Assembly (NCBI GenBank): GCA_024349245.1
Contig: JALDNG010000006.1
Location: 3,589,001 to 3,653,000 of the forward strand
Origin: Neodontobutis hainanensis
Taxonomy: Eukaryota > Chordata > Actinopteri > Gobiiformes > Odontobutidae
DNA: 64,000 bases
Direction: 5' to 3'
Positions 51,036 to 63,117 of this stretch are shown in pieces. The position numbers and the translations under genes are program-made. The notes beneath the pieces are model-generated. The model was given only the letters and a program-made list of their open reading frames with translations. It was not told where the DNA came from and did not search any database. Each line of letters opens with the position of its first letter. The first letter of the stretch is position 1.

Positions 51036-51399
51036 ATCCCTCTCATGACATGTAAGTATATATTTCATGACATGTTTTGAGTTTGAGTTAAAGAAAAGCA
51101 GCACCAAATGCGCATCATTGTTTTATTGTTCTCGTGCGTAATACGCCTAATAATACCTGTAACTTCATGTGTGTTGTGATGTAAGTGTATATAACGCCAC
51201 TGACAAAATTGTTAGTCATTTTTATATAAAATTTTTATACTGCACTTGTTTATATATAAATCACAGTTAGAGCAGGTCCAGACCATACTCTTGAGATTTA
51301 CTTTCACTGATAGTTTTAGATCTAGTTGTATGCATCAGTTTATGTATATGATAAGTAATGTTGTGTTCCATATTTATGTCTGACTTATTCTGTCTGCAG

Positions 51400-51785
51400 T
51401 GTTGTTGAGGAGGGGATGGGGTCTTCTGATCCCCTGCCCCACCCACTTCACTGAGGACAGGATGAGGAAGGAGTCGGCAACAGGCACAAAGAAGCAGCAC
51501 TCATTCAGATGCACTTCCTGGAGCTGGAAGAGTCAAGAGGAGCCTGATAGCTTACCACACCCCATGCCACATTCCCTCCCTAAAAGACAGCCAGGTGTGC
51601 AGCCACCTGTCCCAATGTGTGGACATGCCATGTCCATCAGAACTCTTCAAGATGTTCTTTGATAAAACACTGTGTGAAAACACAAGTAAAAATCCAGCAA
51701 AAAACATTCAAATGGGCAGAGCTCAGAGAAGATGAGCTGTACAAGTACATTGAGCTTATGCTGTATATAGGTTTTTATTGAAGAG
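51400..51785 (+). pseudogene. piggyBac-type transposase remnant
   Basis: Three frames must be combined. The first ends KRQPGVQPPVPMCGHAM, like the PxRxPGxQPP segment ahead of the piggyBac domain. The second (from 51637) reads SELFKMFFDKT then LCENTSKNPAKN, like the family's ELFxLFF---V---L--NTNKNA segment. The third (from 51716) reads AELREDELYKYIELMLYIGF, like W--LT--EL--YIGLLLYMGL. The frame is lost after 51780. The catalytic DDD residues lie further downstream in a full protein and are absent. I found no TTAA-bounded ends. The element is a dead fragment. Confidence 0.65.
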
Positions 51786-54700
51786 GTTGGGGGAAAGTAC
51801 ACACCAGCGGAGGGGTTGGTGCCATCAACATCCAGTTCATGGGGGAGTTGACTTCTCCAATCCGCTGAAACAATTTATCTTTTTGGTTATCTTTATGGAA
51901 CATGGTCTTATACAAAGTTAAGTGTGCTGCTATGTTTCTGTTAACCTTTGAAATTTGATTGTAGTATTGTAAATAGTGTTTTGTTGTACATGCTGTCTTT
52001 TTTTGCAAATTGTGGAAAATTATTGTTTTTTTTTTCACAGTTTATGGTCTATCTCAAAAACTGAATTGGGTAGTCACTTCAAAGAAAATTTATGGAGTTT
52101 GAAATGATCTTCTGCACATTTTTTATACTCATAATTTTGAGGGATATAGCTAAAATATGTGAAAAAAAACAAGTGATGATGATGAAAAAAAATTCTGGTT
52201 TGTTACACTTTTTATCAATTTCTTTAGTTACTATAAACTTACTGAACAGATATTCTTAAATATGTGATTTCGGGATTGTATTGATGTATAGCTTGTTAGA
52301 ATACACCAAAAAATGGCCCAAAAACATGTAAAATGTAAGAAATGTTCTGGCGGAATTGTTTATATGGCAGTTTCCTATCACTCCATGTTCTTGCTCCCAC
52401 CCACACTGAGTATTCTTTATAAAGTGAATAGCCTACAGAGCTGTCTAATTGACAGACATCCTGTGACCTGTGTGCTGATCTGTACTGTAGGACGCAGGCA
52501 GCATCCAGGGCAAAGCCAACACAACAGTCTTCACACATAGTCAAAGTCTGGAGTTTGTAAATTTTGTTAAAAGAGATGGTTGTTCAATGCGTCATAGGCT
52601 GGGTGCATCAAATTGAATACCCGCATGAGGTGAACGTAATTGTGCACCACGTCCACTGTCCAGACCAGAAATTAGACCCTGTAATTGGAACAAAACACCC
52701 AGGCCGTGCTGGCCAAATAGATTTAATCAAGCAAAAAGAAAATTGCCTTTATCTCTTCAACAGAAGGCCGCGGATGACACAGACATAAACCATTACTGTA
52801 ACTTTTCTCAGACGCAGCTCTCCATTGACAGAGCTGTGTGAAATTCCCATTTAATGAGCCTGTTTACAGCGACAAGATTTTAAACATTAAAGGAATTTGT
52901 GTGTTTTTTTTTTTTTTTTGGAGCAGAGGGATGTTTGTTTAGAAGAATCCTTTAAAGAAGAAAAAAAAAATAGCCAAGGCTTACTTGTATATGTGCAAAC
53001 AAGTTTTGGTTACTAAAATATTTCTGCTGTGTCTCTGTCGGACGTGCTCACAAGGAAGCCTGTTTCTGTGAAAAGTTCTCACAATTTTATGCATTATGCC
53101 CATTTATCTCTATGAAAGAAGTTAGTGGTGGCAGTTAGCTTCGGCTTGTCCTGTGATTTATTGTTGTTGTATTAATACACAAAGAATGGATAACGATGGA
53201 ATTATTTAATCACTATGCTATGACAAATGCAAACATTAAAAAGATGTGCATAAAACATAAAGTAAGCAGTAAGTAACGAGCCTACATTTGTTCTACGTGA
53301 CTGCTCTTTATGTGATAATTCATGCAGCATACTGCATGTATAGCATATATTCTGAGGCACAGTGCTCAGTCAAACTACAACCACTTCAGGCTCTAGAATA
53401 ATGTTTCCATACTGTACATTCAATTTTGTTTCTATTCTGTTGTTCCTTGTTGTCTATTGATTAACTTTCTGTTCGCATTTAATGCAAGCTCTGTGCAACA
53501 AATAGCCTTGTGCCTTCTAATCAGACATATTCTTTTGAGAGACAAATAGTGCTTACATATTTGATCTTAGCAGAGTTTAAACATTTGAAAAGGAAATGCA
53601 CAAAATGAGAAAAATGCATAAGTTTCATCCAGAAGTGCATACAGAGGAATGCAGTCATATTCTTAATGCAATGAAACCGTTGATGACATATTCAGTTTTT
53701 AGAAGCTCTACTTCTTAATGGTAGACAGGGCATTGAAATTGAAATATTGGCAAAACATTTAGAAAAGATTTTTAAAACTGCATATTGCTGTGTATTGTTG
53801 TTACTCATATCAAATCTGGGTTGTGAGCAAGAACTCAACTTATTTTGTGAGAGCACCAAATTAAATTATTGCTCTCCAGTTCCTTTAGTTCGTAGTGGTT
53901 GTTACAAGCCTAAATACATTAATCTGAAAAACTTTCCAAGGCCTTCCAAGCCGACATTCGTTTAATTGCTATGACACTAATAGCAATGTAATGCTGAATT
54001 CTGTCGATATTGTAGTGCCCAGTTATTATGAGCGTGTTGTCGACTGTGTGGTGATGCCGTTCTGATGCAATATGTTGTCATTTAATAATTGTTTTATTGT
54101 TTGCTATGGTTCCTCTATTAGTTCCCATAGGGCAGGAGTCTTACGCCCTTGGGGAAGTGAACATGTTTTAATCACAAGTGCTGTCACTTGATTGAAGCAA
54201 TTTCCTGTCCCTCTGTAAAGTATGAGGTCACAGAGTAATTGAATTTGGGTCATAATTAAAAAGTGCAAGGAGCCATGTGATCTCTCCCTTCCCTTATGCC
54301 TTTCATCTTTGTAATTTCATAGCAGTTTACAACTGAGAGACAGGCTTTTCATGGCTGGAATTGATAATTTATTGAGCGCTTCTATGCTTTATGTGCCATG
54401 TAAAGGTACACCAAAGGCCGCTTTAATTGGATGTGCACTTTAATTTGACATTGACAAGAAAAAAAGACATGGATAAAATGGCGAATTTGACAGTACTGTC
54501 TAGAGGGATGGGAATTACTGACAAGGTTAATGGTGTTGTAGCAATGGCATCCTGCTTATAGCATCTACACCCTTTTAAACTAGACTGTACTTGCAGCCAC
54601 AGCATGCTTCTATGATTACCTCAAGTTCCCATGGTTCTTCAAAAGTGGATGTTTCCCAAGTCAGAATTGCAGCGATATTTCAGTCACAGCAATATCCTTA

Positions 54701-55364
54701 GACTGGACTGCAACTGTAGAGCAGTAGGCCTTAAATAATTCAAAAGAGTGGCGTTGGTGGAGGAGGGGGGATAACACATGTGATTATGGAGCAATATAGT
54801 AAAGCAGACTCAAAGAGAGAACATGACAGACAGAGAACAGGGCTCCATAACATATTGCAGTTAAGATAATGGGAAGAAAGTGTAGGAAATGAAATTAGAT
54901 GATGAAGTCGGTGACAAATGGTGCCGGGATAGCTGTCATCGACCTCTCTGTCATGCGTTTGTGCTGATTCTCATGGGGACAGGTGTATTTGTCACATGTA
55001 TTATCTGAGCGCCGGGGTTTATTTGATCCTTGCTTGTTTGTGAGCTGTTGATATGTGAAGACGCTGCAGCTGCTTCTGTGCATCTGTGCCCACAGAGCAA
55101 GAAACTGATGAGTCAACTGAGGCTGTCCTGCTTACAACTTTAGCACAAGTGTCTGTTTTCCTGTCACTTTTACTGTGCTTCGCCACTACCAGCCAATTAC
55201 CCTATACCATAGTTATCCTAAATTACCAGCTTTACTGTGAATTCCTCTGTGTTTTATGCTGCAGCTCAGTGTACCAGTGCACACATTGGATTTATATGGG
55301 ATTTAAAGGGTTTACCGCTGTAGATATAGCTGCAGCAAATCCTAGACTTAATCCTGCCACTGAG
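51786..55364. other. Intronic DNA; first few hundred bases may be piggyBac remnant
   Basis: About 51786-52310 is very AT-rich and could be the eroded rest of the piggyBac copy. Beyond it no exon was recognised. The frame at 52564-52788 (+) has no motifs. A poly(T) run lies at about 52901-52919. Confidence 0.35.
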
Positions 55365-55503
55365 TGAGAGGATCTGTAAAACCCGGACAGGTCACTAGTT
55401 CATCACACACATTGAGAAAAAAAATCACACCTTTAAGCAGGCAGCAGGTTCAAACCAGGGCTTTCCTGCTGAGTGGTGCTAGTGCTAACTACTGCACCGA
55501 CAA
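55365..55503 (-). mobile_element. tRNA-headed fish repeat, deleted copy
   Basis: The plus strand ends GGTTCAAACCAGGGC, TTTCCTGCTGAGTGGTGC and TAGTGCTAACTACTGCACCG. This is the reverse complement of the tRNA-like head (B box as GTTTGAACC, A box near the GTAGTTAGC). It is joined to ACAGGTCACTAGTTCATCAC from the distal body. The middle of the repeat is missing. Confidence 0.6.
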
Positions 55504-56740
55504 CAGCAACTTTGTAATACAGAATCTACCCCGCTACTGATGCATCTATGTAATGCTACACATACTGAACATTACAAGATCTGTTATAGTGACAAAGTTT
55601 TGTTTTAAACCAACACTATGTAACTTTTTATAGCCATGCAGATTTGTCCACTTTGTAAAACTGAGTAACAGAGCACTCTACATTCCTGTCTCAGTCAGAC
55701 AAATGTAGACAACTTAAATCATAATATTTTTAATTGTGATATGTAGCAACATTTGTCCACTTCAGTGCTTAAAGTTTTTAATTGTTAAGAACAGATGCAA
55801 AGCACATGTTGAAACTATATTATAATGTCTAATGGAGAAATGGATTACATTCATTTGGACGCTCACTACTTGCTGCTAACATTTTGCTTAATATTATGTG
55901 CCTAGGAGCACAATACCCCTTCAAAGGTCCTAACCCATAATTAAATGGTGGGCAAAGAAACAAAAGTGGTCAAAGACACAAAAGTGTATAGTGGGTTCCA
56001 CAGTGTGTTGTTGAAAATAGTTCAAATGTTCAAATCTATTCAATTATTTTGTGTTTAAGTTAAACTGATCCTGACATAATAAAAATACTTTATTATACTA
56101 TACGAATGAGAAGCATAGACATGTTAAATACAAATTTGCTTACATAGAATTCAGAAATATGTTTTAAAATATAAGTCATGATGCAATATAACTTTTTTAT
56201 CTTAATTAATTCATTAATTCAAATACTTTTCTTAATTGCTTGGTTCTGTGACTCACAAGCCTTTATTCATCAGTTGATCCAAAAAATAAAAAAGGAGCTT
56301 AATCCATGATCAAGTGGTGTAATATTTTGAGTAAAGACATGTTGTATTTCAAGTTTATTTTGAGTGTTTGTCCTTGTATTGTCTGCACTTCTGTATTTTG
56401 TGTTATAAATGGTCAACTGTAAATCTATGATCTGACAATAAAGTATTTAACTAGCTAACTAACTACACAATCAAACAAACTGATATATTGTTGCATAAAA
56501 ACATATTGTTATGACCACAGTTGATTCACTGTATCTTTCCACACCAGTTCTCCTGTCTGTTTCCCCCAGGTCGGCAAATAAGTGCACAACTGGAAAATCT
56601 GAACCCTATTACACAAAAGTAAACCTTTCAAATCAAAAACAGTTTGTATTTTTGTATCTGATCCTTATAATCTCCTTAGTCAATAGTGTGCAATTTCCCC
56701 ATCACAACTGTTTATTTGCACTAAAACTCAGACTTTAAGG
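55504..56740. other. Intronic DNA, nothing recognised
   Basis: TTTAAACCAACACTATGTAA near 55605 resembles a MITE end, but no inverted partner was found. Confidence 0.35.
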
Positions 56741-56970
56741 AGCATTACGGAAGAGCCAGAGTTTTTGTACTAGTGCGCCACCTCTGGCGTTAGCGGTATT
56801 GCATCCGGTGTTGTGCGTGTTCACTGTGTGCACACTTGTTTGAGCACACACAAACAACAACCAAAGAAGAATCTGCCGGTCTGTTCCCTGTGTTTACATC
56901 AGGCTGTTTCTGATGCATCTCTGGGTCAGATTTTTTTTTTTATTTGAACCATTAAAACTTCCGTAATACT
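56741..56970. mobile_element. Possible MITE
   Basis: AGCATTACGGAAG (56741-56753) pairs with CTTCCGTAATACT (56958-56970) with one mismatch. The 230-base interior is CpG-bearing and distinct from the AT-rich flanks, with the internal inverted pair CGCCA/TGGCG. No target duplication was seen. Confidence 0.35.
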
Positions 56971-59900
56971 GTATACATTTAATTGTTTCTACTATGATAC
57001 AGAGCTTTTGTAAAAGTTTGCTAGTGGATGTCAGAACTCCTTTTGGGCAGGCTTTAAAAGAAACTGAACCTTCTTCCTTGGCAGCCACTCGTTGAGATAA
57101 GCTTATCTTCACCATAAGAAGTCAGTAAAGCAGCATTGTGAGACACTGAAATGACTTCTTCAGAGAATGTAAGGTTAGTTATCCTGTAGCCACTCTCCTG
57201 TGATAACATTATGACTGGGATACCCTCTTTGCATAAACCAAGGAATAGGTGGACTTATCTGGAACCATGACTGAAGCGGTGCCAATCATTTTCCTGATAG
57301 GAGCTGAGGGGCTTAGTTTTGACACTGGGCTGAGTGGTGACGCAGAGGGTTTGGAGGATATTGCAGAGGAAGCACAGCTGAAAACTATTGCTGATGCTCG
57401 GGGAGCTCACAAGACTAGAGTGTGTATCGTATAGCCCCAGAATAACATGTTTTACCAAGTCAACGACATTAACGAGAAACTTCTTTGGATCTTAAGGTAA
57501 AACAGTTGAGTCTGTCTGCTTGGTGAGGGCACTACTGTACAAAAATAGAAGGGCACCATCAAAAAATTTATACTATAAAGAGTGGTGTATGGAGCCAGCT
57601 GGCCACTAATACATAATCAAACAGAATGCAATATTTTGTTTTTTTGTTGTAGTGGTGCTATAGCGGCCTACACATTAATGATGAAACCCCCACTCATCCA
57701 GATGGCCAGACTGCCGCTGGCTCTTGTGTCTTAGTAGCAGGATTTATGCTTGGGTGCTTTTTAACCTCACATATTTTAAAGTCATCTCTGATCCTTTGAT
57801 AAGACTTCTAAAATATGCTATGTCTTGTTGTGTCTTCATTGTTTAAAGCCATGTTGCTTTTAATGCTAGCTCTATCAGTACAATCAATGTTGCTTTTAAA
57901 CACCAAGAAACATCTGACAGACCAATTAGAAGCATTCACCTTTTCTATTTACAGAAGCAATAGTGATTTTTTTTATTGAGGATTGTTTTTATTGACTGCA
58001 ACAAATATCTGAATTTCCCCCATTCTTGTGTGTCCACGCTCAGTTTGACTTTCTTTGGAAAAACAACGGATTGAGATTTCAAAAGTATTTATGTTAATAG
58101 TGTCATAAACCATTCCAAGGTAAACATTAGAGCCAGTTAGAGGCAGAAATATTGCTTTCAAACTCCTAATGGGTACTAATAAATTGGTTTTATTTTTTGT
58201 CTTACATTTTGCTGTGTTGCTCTTGCACTGGTTGGGTGGTACTTGTCGGTAGTCGCTACAGACTAGGAGAGCCCACAAGAGCTGCTGTTTTCAAGGTGCT
58301 CTAACCTCTTGGCTTGCCATCCAAATCTGTCCCTTTTTAAAATCACAAATTTCACTTTGAGGTGGCATTTCTTAGCTTTTTATGTGTACACTGTATCAGA
58401 TTATTTGTGTGTGTGTGTGTGTGTGTTTTTTTCACCTGGGTTTGTTTGCATAGTATCCTTTGCTTTCACCCTTTATAATTTTGTTTTTGTTTGTTTGTTT
58501 GTTTGTTTTTTTCACACTGTGCATACACAAAAAAGCAAGACTGCAAGAAGAAGCATGCAGGTGTGAGTCATTCAAATATACAATAACTGATACTCGTCTG
58601 GATTCAAAATCATTTTTAAAGCTTTACAATTGTTGAGGACTGAACAGTGTTTACTGTCACAAAGTGTCATTATAAAATAATTTTATCTTCCATTCTCTGA
58701 AAAACAGGACTGTCTTATATAATTTCCTTTGAATTTAATGGATGCAGTGGAAAAAACAAAGTTTGGGACAGTGCATGATGGAGGATCTTGTTCTGAGCTT
58801 ATTTAATTTAGTCTGGCTGAACAACCCTGAACCTTGTCAAAAACATATCCCAGTAGAAGCCAGCCATGTGAGGCTTACCTCATTTGCCCTGTCATCCTCA
58901 CTGCACCACAGATTTGCTTGAACGAGACAGCATACAAATGTGGCCTGTTTAGTTTAGGAAGTGGCATTCATTCGGCTGGGCCACGTCAGGCCATTCAATC
59001 TAATCTGCGCCACTCTTGACATATTGGCTTGTGCCTGTTGTGCACTACGCCATTTGACTCCCTGAATCAATGTGGCTTAAGTGGGGATCCTGAACCCGCA
59101 GCAATCACAGCAAAGAAAATGCATCTTAACTCCTTAAACCCCATGTAGCAATATGACATTATTTTGAATCAATTCCCCCCCTCCCTATCTATTTACATGT
59201 AAAGCAGTTTCCATTTCCAAGCACCTTTTTTCTGTAGATGCGTTTAATTGTCCACATGAACGTGGAAAACCTGGTTTATTTTGTGCACTGAGACTTGAGG
59301 ATGTTAGTTAAATGGCTTTTAAATAAAAGACTGTGTGCTTTGTTGATACCAGGTATATTATATAGGACAGGCAGTAGTAGGATATTGTGTGATAGTGTAT
59401 CGTCAAGTGCATCTGACTTAAAATCTTGGTTAAAATCTGACTTGACAAATGTGGAGTTTTCTGTGGAAGTCTGTGGAAGATTCACTTTTATGTTTAAACA
59501 AACAAACAATATAACATGTTTTTTTAGTATGTATTATGCTATAAAAATATATGTATGATGTCTTCATCTTCAGAATAAATCATTTTAAATGTTGTTATTA
59601 AAGTAGACAAGCAACTTTCTTAATCAATAAACTAAATAACACGTTATATTTTTTTTAGATTTTTTAGAACAGAAGTTTCTCTGTATTTGTTTCTTTCTTC
59701 GTATCCCTTTTCTAACTCGATTTCTTTCATGTAATTCATGTAATGACTTTATTACATTATATACATAACCAATTTGTGCTATTATTATTATTTGTGACCA
59801 ACTATTGACTATTAAAAATGGATCACATAAGTTAACGCGCAATGTACATTCAAAAAAACCTTTATAGCAAATAATATGTAGCCTCCAGCTGACATTGAAC

Positions 59901-59999
59901 ACAATTTCATGTTTCTTAATCAATGCAGTTTATCACCATTAAAGTTTTAATTTTTTATTGTTTTATTTTATTTTTATTATTATTATTCACAGCACTAAC
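56971..59999. other. Intronic DNA with short tandem repeats
   Basis: (TG)10 at 58406-58426 and a (GTTT)n run at about 58482-58510. The frame at 57249-57434 (+) (acidic, AEGL and GAEG repeats) has no splice context. Nothing else recognised. Confidence 0.4.
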
Positions 60000-60650
60000 A
60001 AATCTGCCACTGCGCCCCTATTAACAGCATTATGGCAGCATTTGCAGAAATATGCAGTGTAATTCCTCATCAATTGTTTATCCTGATGGATGAGACTCAC
60101 AACTAATGCAAACCAGAGCCCATGAGACGAGTAAGCCTTAATGCAGTTAGGGGCATAAACATCCTACATCCTCACGGACACACACTGTAGCTGAAAATTA
60201 AAAGAGCTACATTAGCCAGAACAGTGCTCTAAGGGGAGCATAAATGAATAACATAAAATGAGAATTGTCAATTGGCAGGAAAGATTAGTTGGCCTGAGTG
60301 GTTATGTTCTTCTATGGTAAAAAATAAAAAAATAAAAATTCATTGTGGGATGCTCTTACCAAGCAGCAGTGGCACAATGGAGAACAATGAGAATAATTAA
60401 CATTAGAAATTGCATTAGTCAAGTTTATCTCCATGTGGGGAGTCTTTATCATTCATTTTCAGCTTATTAATTCATATATATGTCTTCTGTGCTTTGCATG
60501 GTATATTACTAATTAGCTTTAAATGTCTAAATGATGTGCTCTGGCAGCTCTGCTCTGATCTGGTGCTCTCTCAATCAGTCATGCAAGTGTCAGCTATGAT
60601 CAGACAAAGAAAATGCTCACGATTCTAAGGCACCCTTTTAAGAGAGTATG
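60000..60650. promoter_or_regulatory. Candidate conserved non-coding element (enhancer-like)
   Basis: A non-repetitive, stop-rich stretch of balanced complexity contains a SOX-type AACAATG (60383-60389). TAATTA homeodomain cores lie at 60394-60399 and 60510-60515, and several CATTAG and TTATCATT words are present. This texture is typical of deeply conserved developmental enhancers in vertebrate introns. Conservation cannot be tested here, so this is inference from texture only. Confidence 0.25.
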
Positions 60651-62439
60651 GCTCACTTGAAATGTACATTGATCTCTTGCTCTATCAGACCTGCAAATTA
60701 TCAATACATTAAGCTTTCTTTGAGGGTTCTCATTTAGATATGTCAATAAATATTTTTAGTTATGATGAACACCCCTTTTTGACCAATTGCTCTCATTGAC
60801 TGCTCACTGACCTACTTCTAGTATTATAATCGTGATGGTTTACATTTGGTTACCCAGGCCTGCTACAACGTGTTTTAGTAGAAAACACAGAGATTTTGAA
60901 AGTATCAGTACTATAATGTCTGTCACTAACTATGGCCACAGCTGTGCTTGTGAACGTTTGTAAGCAATTATATTATTATGTTATTGAGTTACTGGGTCAG
61001 AGCGACCATGTAAAACACATGCAAATGGCAGTTGGTTTACATTTATGCTCACCTCCACAATGTCAAAGGCAGTCATAGGTGGGTGTTAAGAGGGATTTGT
61101 GTAGGTAATAATTTAATCTTTCATGAAAATCCTTCATATCATCACAGACATGCTTTGCACACTCCATAAAAAATGCATGACAAGCCACTGCTATGTATAT
61201 TATTAAGTCACAATCTTTCATTGCTACAAGCCACATTTGTTACCTGTCCACTTACACTTTATAGTGCTCAGTCTGCAGATCATCCCAAGGTCATCAAGGA
61301 CACAGCTGCAGCCCTTATCTGGGGCTTCTTTACTGTTATGGGATATGGCAGGGATCGGGCCCCACTCTGCCAAGCCCGTCTTTTACACTGTGGACTTCTG
61401 CTAGAGCATCACTTCCCATCTGGTATATACCTACTGCACTCTGAGCATATACGGAAGGAGGGTTTAGCAAGGTTAGAGCTGCAAAGGACTCAAAGCATCA
61501 TGGGAAAAAATGTAAGAAAGTACCCCGGCAAAAGTACTGTAGTTATGCAAAGCCTGTTAAGTCAGAGACAGACATTGGGGAAATCAGAAACACTCACTCT
61601 GTTTGTACAGTGGGAGTGTAAATGTGTGTGTCATTTTACCCAAGCAAAAGACAAAGTAAACCATAAAATAAACAGGGTGGACAATTTCCCAGTGAGCATT
61701 TTCCATAATTGAAAGGCAGAGACACGGGCCGACAACCAAGAAAAAGCTCAGGTAATTACGGGACATTTAGAAGTTATTGTTGTGTTTTAATTGGTTGATT
61801 AAAAGGGCTGTATAATTTTATAAATTGTGGTAATCATTCAATGTGGGTCAATCCAGCAGAACTTTTAATTAAGATTAATTTTTGGTTTTGGAGAATATCA
61901 ATTAAGTGGCAAGACAGCACTTTCTGAGTCATCTTTTGCACACAGACTAACCACCCAAATAAAAACACCATTCAAATAAACCTTTTTTGAGGTTTATCAA
62001 CAAAATCATCTCTGACTTTAAGACACACATCCAAATATCATAAAATATGTGTTATGTATTGTCCTCTAGTATTTTTACAAAAGGAAGATCATGATAGGTT
62101 TATGTGATGTCTGAAAATGTCTAGTCACTAGTTTTCTAAAAAAGTCCCTAAAACACACAGGGTCACAGCACATGTTGCAACACCCACTGTCTGAATGTCA
62201 ACCAGTGAATCACTTATGTTGACAGCAAAAGAGATTTTATTGCATAAATGTGTTTTTCATCTACTCTTAAATATATCTAGGGCACTGCTTCTATGTTTTA
62301 CTTTAACAATCTGGGCTTTTAGTGCCAAAGCGGAAGCATGATATACTGTAACTTCAAACTGTCACAATGGGTTTTTCCATTGAGAGATGTCTCTGCAGAC
62401 TGTCAATGGGAACCACAATAAGAGTGTTGGAGTGTCATG
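60651..62439. other. Intergenic or intronic DNA with one long unexplained frame
   Basis: The plus-strand frame 61173-61712 is open for 179 codons, starting MHDKPLLCILLSHNLSLLQ. It has no recognisable domain or signal. Splice sites around it are not convincing. I treat it as non-coding. Confidence 0.3.
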
Positions 62440-62640
62440 GCTTGGACATAAAAAGGGAAGGGCAAAAACAAGGGGAGGGGAGTGAGCAAGAGGGAAGGGC
62501 GGGAGAGAGGAAGAGGGATTGTTGATGAGCCTAGAGACGAAGAGAAATCAACACAATTTGCTTAATAAAATTAGGAACAGTTGAACTACAAAACCAAGCC
62601 GGTGGTAGACTCTGGCTCATTTCAACACTTGCTCACAGCG
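62440..62640 (+). promoter_or_regulatory. Possible promoter region of the 62760 exon
   Basis: A purine-rich stretch (about 62448-62520) contains repeated GGGG and GGG runs and a GC-box-like GGGCGGG near 62495-62502. A TATA-poor, AT-richer segment follows, with AATAAAATTA near 62563. It sits upstream of the best candidate first exon in the window. Assignment is by position and composition only. The G-runs could also form a long-looped G-quadruplex. Confidence 0.2.
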
Positions 62641-62759
62641 TGGCAGTCTTTGGACCTCGCACCTGCTTTAAACTCAATCATTCAAATCTAGACGCAGCGG
62701 TTGCTTCACACGTAGCCATTAAAGCCTTAAAGAGCCAGGGGTGGGCTCAGCGGGGAGCC

Positions 62760-63117
62760 ATGCAGCATCACAATCAGACAAAGGACGAAAGAGAGCATCC
62801 CAAAATGCAAAGAACCCAAGATGCTTCCCTGGAAAATCCATCCACAGAGACAGTGGAAGTCCGGAAAGTGCATACTCGGGCCACACTGACCACAGACCCC
62901 CACCCGGGATGTGCTGTTTTTTTTTGTCAACCCTGGTGTCTGCTGCTGTCACTTACCCTGCTTCTGCTCTCCCTCCTCGGCAGCTGGGCAGTGGTCCACC
63001 TGACCCTTGGGACGCAGGGAGGGTCCCCCTTCAAGATCTCAGGAGGGTACGACCAGCGGGTGCCCCAGGACGACACAGCCACCATTGAGCCGCACTTCAC
63101 CACCAACTGCACCATGG
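62760..63117 (+). CDS. Putative first coding exon of a type II single-pass membrane protein, unidentified
   Basis: The frame starts at ATG 62760 (G at -3, fair Kozak context) and gives 119 residues plus one base before a consensus donor GTAAGT at 63118. Residues 1-50 are polar and charged (MQHHNQTKDE, then RKVHTRATL). Cys 51, 56 and 60 lie next to a leucine-rich hydrophobic segment at about residues 61-82 (LLLSLTLLLLSLLGSWAVV). About 37 further residues follow, ending in an N-glycosylation sequon NCT at 116. A charged N-terminus without a signal peptide suggests an N-in/C-out signal anchor. The frame is open back to 62640, but the 40 codons before the ATG look like ordinary non-coding sequence. 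A GA-rich stretch with a GGGCGGG box lies about 260 bases upstream and could be promoter sequence. The donor leaves phase 1, whereas the exon after the ALK exon must be entered with two bases already in place. I could not assign a family. Splice-based evidence only. Confidence 0.45.

Noticed and set aside
56760..56785. Second CTCF-like core (AGGTGGCGC on the minus strand)
   Set aside because: Only the 3' half of the core matches; the CCA side fails.
57249..57434. Acidic 61-codon frame with GAEGL repeats
   Set aside because: No acceptor or donor at its ends and no family resemblance.
58309..58566. Frame rich in Val, Cys and Phe
   Set aside because: Generated by the (TG)n and (GTTT)n arrays.
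62719..63115. Alternative frames over the 62760 exon on both strands
   Set aside because: Shadows: they lack the transmembrane and splice logic of the chosen frame, and the GC-richer sequence simply has fewer stops.
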